Below, piece after piece: positions 10,240-20,750 of a stretch of DNA of 24,335 nucleotides. Numbering within the stretch: the stretch's first letter is position 1; each line of letters starts with the position of its first letter. Position numbers and translations under genes: made by a program. The DNA is taken from NCBI GenBank assembly GCA_025765595.1, contig JAIVFH010000364.1, positions 1 through 24,335 on the forward strand. The letters run 5' to 3'. The DNA is from Obelidium mucronatum. Lineage: Eukaryota > Chytridiomycota > Chytridiomycetes > Chytridiales > Chytriomycetaceae. The notes below the pieces were generated by a model that saw nothing but the letters and a program-made list of their open reading frames with translations, did no database searches and had not been told where the DNA came from.

Positions 10240-13200
10240 TTAACGGACTTGGCGACGCTTCTGTCCATCCTTATCAGTATCACCCTTGATCACTGGAGTT
10301 GGGGACGGGTGCAATCTCGAGTAAGTCCAGTATTTGTAAATAGGAAAGTTTGTTTTGCACCAGTTGACTTCACGATAGTACTTCTTGAAGGCGTTGTATT
10401 CGTATTCAGTGACAAAGGGGTTCCCAGACTCTTCCGTCCAGCCCGCTTTGAAGCCTGCATAGTCACTGAGTTTTCCAGCCTTCCAAAGTGGATTGTAGAG
10501 TGGATCCACGTAGGTTTGAACACGGGAGAGTTGGAAGCAGTCGACTTTGGGTGTGGGGAGACCTGGTTCTGGGCACACCTTGTTTGGATTTGGATTCTCG
10601 TCAAGACAGAGGGTGCCGTAATCGCTTTGAAAGAAAAAAAAGGCAGTTCAGACAAATTGGATTGCAAAAAGGGGAAAACCATAATATAAAATGCTTACAT
10701 TGTTCCTCCGTTTTGCTTAATAATGTCGGCGAGGCCTGGTGGAAGACTTCCAGTAATTTGGTTGCCGGCAAACGCGCTAGAAGAGAAGAAAAAATTCAGG
10801 CATTAATAAACACAAATAAGCCTACAAAGCTACTTACAAGTTTTGAATGTTGACCAAAGCGCTCCAGGCAAGTGGAATACCTCCGGTAAAGGCGTTGTTG
10901 CTCACATCCCTGGAAAGAAATAAAAAATTTAGCCGTTGGTTGTCACAACAACTTCCTTCTTAAATAGAAACTGACAAATTCGAAATGTAAATCAGATTTC
11001 CAATGGCGTCTGGCAGGCTTCCTGAAATGCCCAATCCGTTAACAGTCCTGTTTTTTTTTTTAAAAAAAAATCCAATCTTTTCAAACTTTAGGGGTTGCAC
11101 TTACAAAGAAACGACCTTCAATCTTCCGGGATCAACATCCGCACGTCTTGCCAGCAACGCGCGGCGCTTCTGGAAGTAGGACGGTGCCGAGGACGTAGAA
11201 CTACCTGCTGCCGAAGAACTAGCTGCTGCCGAAGAACTACCTGCTGCCGAAGAACTACCTGCTGCCGAAGAACTAGCTGCTGCCGAAGAACTAGATGGTC
11301 TCACTGACGCGGTAGAAACAGTAGTACCAGTAGATACGGACGTTTTGGATGCCATGGTAAAGTTGGAGGTACGGTTAAGTGCTGGTCCCACCGTCCACAA
11401 GACTCGAGTGTTGTTGACTGGTGAAGAGCAAGATAGATCCAAAACATCTGTCACGGAGGCTCCTGCGCCAGTTTTGTATCCTTGGAAGGCTCCATAAAGA
11501 GCGAGACAGTCGCTATTCGCCTCTTTCGATAGACTATAAATGCAGTGTATGAATTTAGTCATTTGCTTGACTGAAGAGAAGGAGAACGTACGCTTTAGCC
11601 ACTGCTTCTTCTCCTCCATTTACCAACAAAACTTCCAACAACTTTGCAGGAACAATCAAGACAGTACCGATAGTAAGAACTTCTTTCAATGGGAGGGCTG
11701 CCATTGACGGTGGGAAGTCTCCCGTCAAATTGTTACCACTCAAATTACTACAAAAAGTAAGTAATAAAAAAAACATCAGTATATATATTAAAAAAAGATG
11801 TTTTTTCTTACATTTTAGCCAATGAAGTCATATTGGTGAAGATGTCTGTGATAGGTCCGACAAACTTGTTTCCACTCAAATCCCTACGTTGGAAATCTTA
11901 AGGAAAGCTGATAACCAACCAAATAAAAAAAAGTTGCAACGTACAAGGCCTTCAAGGTAGATAATGCACCAAGGGCAGATGGAATTGCACCAATAATGTT
12001 CAAGTTGGTAAGCTTCAACTCCAACAAAACACTAAAAGAGAAAAATAAAAAATTATGTTAGAACATAAATAATAACAAATGAATTAGAACGTTTCAATTC
12101 TCACAAGTTGGTCGAGTCTCCACGTCTGGCCAATGCACGGCGTTCATTGCGACGCTTGAAAAAGAATGATTTGCCACTGTTACTCTCAGGCTCCTTGTAT
12201 CCCCACTGGTATCGAGAGTTGTTGACAATTCTTCCACAATCAATTTGCAGGCTTGAGTCATTATAGCCCTTGAATGTTTCAGTGACAACCACACACTGGG
12301 TGTTTTGTGGAAGTGGGGCTGGAGATGTGGACACAGTTGAAGTTTCTGCCCGAGTTGTTGAAGTTGGTGTTGGTGATGTAGAAGTTACATCTTGTGGAAC
12401 AGTGCTTGCACTACTGACAGGAGCAGAGGAAGAAACAACAGATTGACTGTAAAGAGTGGACGACGAAGCTGCGTTGTTGATGTCTTGATTTCCCTGTAAA
12501 TCGAGTTCGGTTTCTGAGATGGTTTCTGTGCTTATGCTTGCGGTAGCACTAGTAATGGTATCAGCGGTGCTAAAGGTTTCAGAGGCAATGGTAGCACTAG
12601 TAGTGATGTCAGTGGAAGCGCTAGCAGTCGTTTGTGCAATAGTGCTGGCACTAGTAGCTGTGTCCGTGGTTACAGAGGAAAATGTAGCACTGGCAGTAGT
12701 GTCTGTGGCAGTGCTAGTCGTCGTGCTATCAGTGGTAGTGCCGGTGGTCGTGTCAGTAGTTGCAGTAACGGTAGTGGTCGTGTCAGTAGTAGTTGCCGTA
12801 GTGGTTGTGTCCGTCGTAGTGTCCGTGGTCGTTTCACTAGTGGTGGTATCAGTCGTGGTGTTAGTGGTGGTTGTGTCAGTAGTTGTGTCCGTGGTGGTGG
12901 TGTCTGTGGTCGTGGTGTCCGTAGTCGTGTCACTGCTGGTGGTGGTAGTATCGGTGGTGGTGGTGTCGGTAGTCGTGTCAGTAGTCGTATCACTGCTCGT
13001 GGTGGTAGTATCGGTGGTGGTTGTGTCAGTTGTAGTGTCGGTGGTGGTTGTGTCAGTTGTAGTGTCGGTGGTGGTTGTGTCAGTTGTAGTGTCGGTGGTG
13101 GTTGTGTCAGTTGTAGTGTCGGTGGTGGTTGTGTCAGTAGTTGTGTCCGTGGTGGTGGTGTCTGTAGTCGTGGTGTCGGTAGTCGTGTCAGTAGTCGTGT

Positions 13201-14677
13201 CACTGCTGGTGGTGGTAGTATCGGTGGTGGTGGTGTCAGTTGTAGTATCGGTGGTGGTTGTGTCAGAAGTTGTGTCCGTGGTGGTGGTGTCCGTAGTCGT
13301 GGTGTCGGTAGTCGTGTCAGTAGTTGTGTCACTGCTGGTGGTGGTAGTATCGGTGGTGGTGGTGTCAGTAGTTGTGTCCGTGGTGGTGGTGTCAGTAGTC
13401 GTGTCAGTGGTGGTGGTGACCGTCGTTGTGGTGTCGGTAGTCGTGTCCGTAGTCGTGTCAGTGCTGGTGGTGGTAGTATCGGTTGTGGTTGTGTCAGTAG
13501 TCGTGTCAGTGGTGGTGGTGGCCGTCGTTGTAGTATCGGAGGTGGTTGTGTCAGTAGTCGTGTCAGTGCTGGTGGTGGTAGTATCGGTGGTGGTGTCAGT
13601 TGTAGTATCAGTGGTGGTTGTGTCAGTAGTCGTGTCAGTGCTGGTGGTAGTAGTATCGGTGGTGGTGTCAGTAGTTGTCGTATCGGTGGTGGTTGTGTCA
13701 GTAGTTGTGTCCGTGGTCGTGGTGTCTGTTGTTGTGGTGTCAGTGGTGGTCGTGTCCGTAGTTGTGGTATCCGTGGTGGTATCTGTGGTCGTGTCGGTGG
13801 TAGTAGTGTCCGTGGTCGTTGTATCAGTGGTGGTCGTATCCGTTGTAGTATCAGTGGTAGTATCAGTGGTAGTATCAGTGGTAGTATCAGTGGTTGTATC
13901 AGTGGTTGTACTACTAGTTTCGTCGTCACGTCGATTAATTTGGCGGAGCAATGGAGCCTGCCGCTGGTGGTCAGACCAGCAAGCCTTATTTGTATGGACC
14001 TGCCCAGTGATACCAAGATTAAAATCCAAAGATAGACGGCTTTTTGATGTCAAGAATTCGGTTCTTGAATCTTTTAAGCAGTTATTTGACAGATCCCTGT
14101 TTGCAGCCACTTAGTAAGATGAGAATCATAACAAGTAAGCACATGCATACATTTCTGTGAAGCTGTTTGAAGTATAGAATGAATCTGTTTCAGGAAAAGA
14201 GGAAAAGGCGTTGTGGTTGAAAATGCTGATGTGTATTTTTTGTGAGTGACAATTCCAAAAAATTGAAAAAACGATACTTACACAGAACCAGTTTTCAGGG
14301 CGGTCCACGACGAGAGATCCGGAAGTGCACCAACAAATCCCATATTTGTTAAAGATCTGGTGTGATTTCTGTCAGAAGACTGAGAATAATAGTAAACTCT
14401 CTTACAATTTTTTAACATGCGTCAGGGCATCACCGAAACGAGGAAACTCGCTATTCATTTCATAACCATCGATTTCACTGAATTAAAGGAAGATTTAATA
14501 GTTAGTTTAGCTGAAGGTTTGGTGCAGAGCGTACATAGAGGTGATCCTAATGCCCTTAGTCACTACAGTTGCCGTAGCTCTTTTAAAGCCAGCCACTGTT
14601 AGTTCAGAAGTACAGTCACCCGGAATACTTGGGCTCAAAGCCGGAAACGCGTCGAGTAGAAGCGAACAGTCAGTCAT
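10240..14677 (-). CDS. LRR paralogue C: large three-module LRR protein with Thr/Asp stalk
   Basis: Twelve exons (14677-14535, 14477-14406, 14356-14282, 14096-12105, 12031-11945, 11883-11812, 11747-11592, 11533-11105, 11047-10976, 10909-10838, 10776-10699, 10624-10240) total 3633 nt, 1210 aa, in frame. It has the A/B plan plus an extra N-terminal module: cap (TDCSLLLDAFPAL, PGDCTSE), LRRs (SLTNMGFVGALPDLSS, VDLSNN), RRDDE, and a Thr/Asp stalk of over 400 residues. Then follow a cap (NTQCVVVTETFKGY, QIDCG, NNSRYQWGY), KRRNERRALARRG, LRR block, second cap (NSDCLALYGAFQGY, SCSSPVNNTRVLW), Ser stalk, QKRRALLARR, LRR block, and the shared C-terminal domain ending DTDKDGQ plus KRRQVR. All introns are phase 2. 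The first ATG (14677) follows an in-frame stop and no signal peptide is seen, unlike A and B, so an upstream exon or an indel is possible. Role inferred: extracellular recognition or adhesion. Confidence 0.8.
12690..13915 (-). repeat. Thr/Asp (TTDTTT) coding repeat array, stalk of gene C
   Basis: About 1.2 kb of exon 4 of gene C encodes almost only Thr and Asp in units such as TTDTTTDTT, with rare Ser, Val, Ala. A 27-bp unit is repeated about four times in a row near 13015-13130. A higher-order unit is marked by recurring TSSD or TSTD blocks. On the + strand it gives a false 531-codon Val/Ser frame. It is most simply a mucin-like extended stalk, here with regularly placed acidic residues. Confidence 0.93.
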
Positions 14678-14992
14678 GATCAAGATCAAGACGAAGCAGG
14701 TTTCAGTGGGTAGTTCAAGCGATCAGGAAAGCAGATTCGAGTTAGAGATCAGTGAGGCTTCAGAATGAAAGATGGAGCACTGCAGAGAACAGGTGGGATT
14801 TTGTCTCTTTTTTGTTTGTTGTTTTCCTCCAAAGTTGACAATCCCTTGTTGTTTGTTTAAAAAAACAAAAAGAAAAAGATTGAATAAAATCTCCGAGAAC
14901 GAGACAGTGAGTCATGTGCTTAAGTGGTGAAGAATTAAACAGAGAAAGAGAATAGAAAAAAACAGCGAAGAACTAATATTTATTTGTTTCCT
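14678..14992. promoter_or_regulatory. Shared divergent promoter region, LRR gene C / alpha-beta hydrolase
   Basis: These 315 bp separate two start codons that face away from each other (C on minus, hydrolase on plus), so the region should hold both promoters. It contains A/T homopolymers around 14850-14880. No defined element could be recognised, and part of it may be 5' untranslated sequence or an unrecognised first exon of gene C. Confidence 0.5.
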
Positions 14993-16730
14993 ATGGCCAA
15001 AGAAACAACAACACTCGCCGGCTTGGCCCGAGTGAGTGCGCTTGGCTGCCTTGCTTCCTCCGTGTATTTGATGCTGATTGCGTGTGCGGAGCTGAGTCCG
15101 CTGGGAAGCCCAGATGCCTTGGTGCTGGTCACTAAGTACGCTTGTGGCGATAAACAGTGCAGCTCTAATTTGCCAGCAGAACGACGCTTGCTCTGCCGCT
15201 GTGGATTGATTTACTTTCAGTGCTTGTTTCGTTTCGTCCAGTTTCAAACTACTTTCTTTCTGTAATGTTGCTGGCGCTGTCAAGCGCGGCTTTGTTTGCA
15301 TTTGCCTTTGGCGGTGAAGCCGTGGCTGCGTCTCGTGCGTACACGTGGCTTTATTATCTTCTTTTGCTGATTGTGGATTTTGCGTAGGAACGCTGGTGCT
15401 TGTGGCTATTCTTGCGTCTTCGCTGGCCAGGTCAAAATCGACCAAACCAACGAAAGTCTCCCTCCTTGCCTCTACATTGATTGTGTTGATGGTAATGGGG
15501 GCATTGATTCAATACCAAGGATATATTGCGTTTTACAATCCCCACCGTACGATGGTTGAAATCAAAGCGGCTGATTCTCAGTACAATCTCCATTTGAATT
15601 GCACCGGCCCCGCCACTCTCCAAGTACCGACAATTGTATTTGAAACGGGACTTGCGGTGCCTGCAATTGCTGCATGGGCATCAGTAACCCCTCGACTCCA
15701 GAATTTGCGAGTCTGTGTTTATGACCGTGCAGGATATGGCCTCTCAGATTCTGGTCCATTTCCACTTACCGCAAAACGATCTGCGGACGCTCTTTATCAA
15801 CTTCTCACAAATGCAAATGAGCCTGGCCCTTTTATTCTTGTTGGTCATTCCTATGGGGCTCACATCATCAGACTCTTTGCGCATTTACACCCTGAACAAG
15901 TAGCCGGTCTTGTCTTGTTGGATCCTTCGTTTGAATATGGCTATGACGGTGATGATTTTGACGTCGAGTCGTTTCATAAGGAGTTGAGCCAGATGGCAGT
16001 GGCTACCAGCCTAGTCGCCTCCTTCTTATCGCCGTTTGCTGCAGCCGATCGCTTAATTTTACCCGTCGTAGAGGCGGAGCATAAGCGCTCGTATTCTTCA
16101 AGTGAAACTGCTCGTGTGTTTAAAGGGAAGTTCTTCAAAGTACGTCTTTTATTTCAATTTTGACTTCTCATTGAAAGATTAAAAAACTAGGCAATCACGA
16201 GTGAACTCCTCAATTTTGCGACAACAAGTGCTGACCAAGTTCGAGCCACGATGCCCAAAACCCCAAGAACAAACCTTCCTATCACCATCATCTCGTCGGT
16301 TGAAAAAGTTCTTATCTATTGCACTCCGAATGCCTTATACACCTTGTCATACAATACTGCGTTCAACGAGTTCTTATACCTTGCTGGCACGAAACCAACC
16401 GAAATATGCATTCCCAAGACTTCAACATCTGCTACATCAATTGATTCTACCACAATCCTGAAAGATGCGCAGTCCCATTTTTTTGGACATTATAAATTGG
16501 CCACTCACTTGAGTGAAAAAACGCGCTTTCTGTTCAGCCCTGGAGGTCATTACATTATGTTTGAAGAAGGTGGGCCGGATTTGATTGTAGCTGCAATTCA
16601 TGGTGTTGTTCAGGAAGCTGGCAAGTACATTCGTGGAGATTACAACTTGGATACTTCGATGAAAACATCGAATTCAAAAAAGAACGATGCTGACGACGTT
16701 GATGAAGATGACGAGGATGAGGAATACTAA
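14993..16730 (+). CDS. Membrane-anchored alpha/beta hydrolase
   Basis: Four exons (14993-15135, 15180-15383, 15431-16139, 16191-16730) total 1596 nt, 531 aa, in frame. Introns are only 44, 47 and 51 nt. The first ~175 residues hold about four or five hydrophobic segments (LGCLASSVYLMLIACAEL, FLSVMLLALSSAALFAFAF, TWLYYLLLLIVDF, LLASTLIVLMVMGAL). An alpha/beta hydrolase fold follows: FETGLAVPAIAAW near the oxyanion region, VYDRAGYGLSDSG, nucleophile elbow GHSYGAH (Ser ~256), LLDPSFEYG, and a late His in GGHYIMFEE (His ~472). The catalytic acid is not certain. The C-terminus is very acidic (DADDVDEDDEDEEY). A role as a membrane-bound lipase, esterase or epoxide-hydrolase-like enzyme is inferred; the substrate is unknown. 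AATAAA lies at 16763-16768. Confidence 0.88.
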
Positions 16731-16866
16731 TAATAAGTGAGCTCAGGATGGGCTGTGGTTTTAATAAAGTTTCATTGCAAATCTGTTAATCCTTCAATTG
16801 ACAAGACGAAAAAAAACCGAGAAAAAAGATATATTTGATTGCTTGAGTGTTTCTTCTCGCCGTTTA

Positions 16867-19800
16867 TCAATTTGTTCGGAATGAATTATTTGTTGCTGAT
16901 TGCATTTGTGATGTCTTGGATCGAAGAAATGGTACTGCCATTGAATTCTTTCGTATCTCTGGAGGAATAAACTACAATATCGCGCATAAATAATCGGGGC
17001 GACTAGTTAGCACATAAACAACAAACCTCAGACAATTCATCTTTCTTTGCACTTGTGGCAAGAATTTTTGGAATGAAGTTGATTCCAATGACCGTAAATA
17101 AAGTCAAGCAAACGATCAAAGTAGTTATGCTTCGAATCGTCGAAGGTCTACAAAAAGAATAATTGTCAGCATAGATAAAAAAAGTGAATAAACGACCACT
17201 GTACAATTTCAAAGTCAGATTCAATGGAATCAAAATGGCCAAATTCAAAGTCGTTATATATATCGATCGATTTATCAGTCCACTCTCATTAAACTCCGAT
17301 TGTACAGCTCTCGTTTGAATACTCAAAAATAATCCCATTAGTATCATAACGAGGACTGGTGATAGCAATATCCACATCCAAGAACTGTTCTGAGCGCTCG
17401 TACAAACGGGCCAAACTTGATTATCAGTGATGTAAACAGATTCTTGATATGGTACAGTGAGCTCAAAGACCAGCAAAATTGCTCCATTGATGATGTTCAG
17501 AGCAAAGACAACTGCAAGCAAGAACTTGTCGGAAAGAAAAGATGTTTGTGCACCACCCAAAAAGATATAGTAAATCCGAACTACGTATTCCATGCATTCC
17601 AAGCAATTATAGGTTGTAATATGCGGTTGATGGAAGTTAATATGTTTTTACAAGATTCAAAGTAAAATGACAAGTACGGCACCATTTTTGACAACCATTG
17701 CCGAATAAATTAGCATACACCCGATACTCACAAACCACAACGAAGCAGTACACATGGGCACCATGGCTTCTCCGATGTTGTAAAATATAATCCCTAGAAA
17801 TCCGAATCCTGCTCCAAGTAAATACAAGGAGAGGAATGCAACGGATGCAAACCGAAAAGCCGGTCGTTTTGCATTCATAAACAAAACGACTGCCATTCCA
17901 GCAACAAAACAGATTCCAACGCCTGAAATGGTATATCCCGTGATTGATATACCGAGAGGAATTTGCATTGGGGGTGGTGGCATCACCTCATTGGCGGCAA
18001 ACATAACCTAAGATATCAGACCATTTGAGATGAAAATAGAAACAAAAAACCAGCTTTTTACCATCAAGGTGTCGCTGATGCCAGTGAGCGGTTGAGCACC
18101 ACCATAGGTGAAAACCATCACCTCGTTCGAAATCGAAATACACTCTGAATACCGACTATCCAGCTCAAAAACACAAGCATTTGGATCCGAACTTTGATTC
18201 AGCGCAAGTACAGAGAGCCCTTGTGTCGCAATGGGAAGGTTCAGAGTCAAGTCCCCAGTCCAAGCGTTTGTTCCTGAGTTATAGATGAATCCTGCAGATT
18301 GCGGGATTTTGTTGGATATGCCGCCTACAAAGAGAACACGGCGGGAATCTAACACTACCGCGGCAGGGTTCGTCACCGAATGAACTATGCTCTTTGAATT
18401 TGGCGACAATCGAGCCCAAAGTTTTAAGTTCACGTTGAAAGACCATAGATCATTAAAGTCTTGATTTCCATCGTTTCCTCCAAATAGTAGAAGCGTGGTG
18501 CCATTGACACTAGCCATAGCTGACCCGTATTTTCCTTGTGGGTAGGAGATCCCAAGATTGCCTGTCGAGGGAGTGGGAAGCTGATCCCAAGTATTGGAAA
18601 TCGTATCAAAACGCCAAAAATCGCCTTGAATATTTCCAGTTTCGTCTTGTCCTGTGGGAAACCAAAAAAAATAATTTAAAAACAGCAATTTGAAACTATT
18701 GGCACTTTCTTTACCTCCCCAGACGTATAAATATTCGCTCATAAATGCGTAAGCTTGAAGGGTTCTGTGTCCAGGACCGCTTATGGAAGGATTGACTACA
18801 ACCTGAACCCAGACGTTTGTTTTATAGAGATACTTCCAAACGTTATTATTCAAAGTTGCGATACTCGAGCTTCCCCCAAAAATCACGAGGTGCTGTAAAG
18901 TACTTGAAAACACAGCGGCGTGGTTGACCAATGGTGGCGGTTGAGCTGATCCTTCTGGTTTAAGAAGTGTCCATTGCGCAGTATCAACGCGAAACAAGTA
19001 CAACGACGAGCTATACTCCCCACTTGATTTTTGGCCACCGTAAATCAGAAACCGATTGTCTGATATCAGGGTCATTGAATGCCCTTGCAGTCCACCAGGA
19101 GTAATGCCAAACGACGGAATATTCACCCAGGAATTATACGAAGTCTGCTGAAATCCTTGATAAAATCCAGTGGTGAGTTGGGTGCTGAAGGCGTTAACTT
19201 GAAGACGCATCGATGCCATACTGATCAAGTTTGATATGGATATTTTCATAGGAGTGGAACAAGATCCAGAAGATGTTTTGGGGTCCAGAAATGTGATCAA
19301 AGATGACGCTATTTTGCAGGCACTTGTACTTGAGCAGTTTGTTACTCCGATTCCACCATTCGAAATATCCATATGTTTGTTTCCGTTGAAGAACACGCCT
19401 TTTTCCTCTTGTTCAGAAAACGACAGGCGAAAACAATAAAAAGTACCTTGAATCTTGTCGCGAACTACATTATAGGTAGCGATGTCAACTTTTTTCAACG
19501 CTGAGTTGAAAATCCACTCAGCGGCAGGATCGCTCTTATTTGGAAATAAAGTGACTGCTTCGTCGGAATCTACACCAATAGCCCATTTCCCATTCCGAGC
19601 TGCGTATAATATAGCCGACGATCCAAGTGCTCCAGCAGAGTTAAAAATTACATCAGCATCTTGATCCAAAAAAGCTGATAAATTTTGTCAGCACGATACA
19701 GCCAAATAAAATAAAATGGACGTACATTGAGCGATGCTTTCCCCCAAGGTTCGATTTCTCCAAGTTGGATCAGCGTTATAGGTCCCCAACACTTTGCAAT

Positions 19801-20526
19801 GAGGATTAACGTATTTGACACCCTTCAAAAAACCCTGTATATATCTCTGTATTGGAGGAACCGGATAGTTTCCAATTACTGAAACAATGTTTGTTGTGGT
19901 AATACTCCCAGCCCCCACTCCTGCCAGAAATCCAGCCTCGTCTTCCGAAAAGAGAATGCCCTTCAAAAATCAATCGCTCTTCATTCAGTAACCAGTTACC
20001 TGACAAAATTAACTAAAATACCTGAATATTACGCGCAGAGTTTGGATCCACTCCAGAGTCGTTTATCGAAAATGTAATATTTGGGAAACGCGTTGCTAAG
20101 GGAAGGATCAAGTCTCCGAAATAAAACCCCATCAGATACGCATGAATAATGCTTTTATCTGTAAAAATATGACAATGCTTTAATTAGATATGCGGTGCCG
20201 AGAACAGGTCCAAAGAAGGCAAAAACCGTTTGACAGCTGTGTTGTAAACCAATCCAATGCTGTCCCAGAGTAAGAGGCTTGAGCTGCAGCTATCCATTTA
20301 CAATTAAACCCAGCTGCTTCCGAAACTGCCTTTGAGCATCCAGTTTCGGCGAGTAAATTGAATGGGTCGGCGCTGATGTATTCTTTTTTGAAATTTTGAA
20401 TAATTTTCCATTTAATACCAAAAGAAGCAAACCAATTGATGCCTGGCTTGTGACAAGAGCGATTGTTTTCAGCGCGTGCGCAATAGTTGTCACTGCCGCG
20501 AGTGTAGGTAATGCCCAAGGAAGCAT
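16867..20526 (-). CDS. BMP/PnrA-Kelch-7TM class C GPCR-like receptor
   Basis: Exons 20526-20227, 20158-20022, 19960-19726, 19674-19447, 19398-18715, 18651-18062, 18007-17683, 17580-17027 and 16971-16867 give ~1050 aa. Order: signal peptide (MLPWALPTLAAVTTIAHA); a BMP/PnrA-type periplasmic-binding domain to about residue 330 (RYIQGFLKGVKYVNPHC, DQDADVIFNSAGALGSSAIL, WAIGVDSDEAV, LKKVDIATYN); six or so Kelch-like units at ~400-720 (LISDNRFLIYGG, LVIFGGSS, LLLFGGNDG); then seven hydrophobic helices of class C type at ~740-1005, with the MVVKN motif after helix 3 made by splicing; and a short polar tail. Dictyostelium Grl receptors are known to pair BMP with a class C 7TM; the Kelch insert is extra. 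Exon 1 needs a one-base frame correction near 20450 to link the signal peptide to the BMP domain. A ligand-gated G-protein receptor for a small molecule is inferred. Confidence 0.84.
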
Positions 20527-20750
20527 TTGGTTTCAAAAAAAAGAATCGTTTTACAAGGGATCTTCAGAAAATCTTTTTCCGTCTACAACAAGAAAAATAA
20601 TAAAAGAAAATAAGTTATGGTGGGTCTGTTTAAGAATGCCGAACTTGTAGTAACTAGCGATTTGGGAGTTGGTGTTGCCAAGGCTGAGTTGTTGAACCGT
20701 ATCTGGAACAGCTGGGGCAAAAATCTTACAGAAATGTTCTACTTCATCTT

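Noticed and set aside
12519..14114. Long plus-strand frames rich in Val/Ser (531 codons) and Gly/Ser/Arg (467 codons)
   Set aside because: They are antisense shadows of the TTDTTT repeat of gene C; composition alone keeps them open, and the minus-strand frame has caps and LRRs on both sides.
17165..17215. A ~49-nt intron inside the last 7TM helices of the receptor
   Set aside because: It has GT, AG and a branch-like site, but removing it introduces an early stop, while leaving it in keeps helix 7 and the tail.
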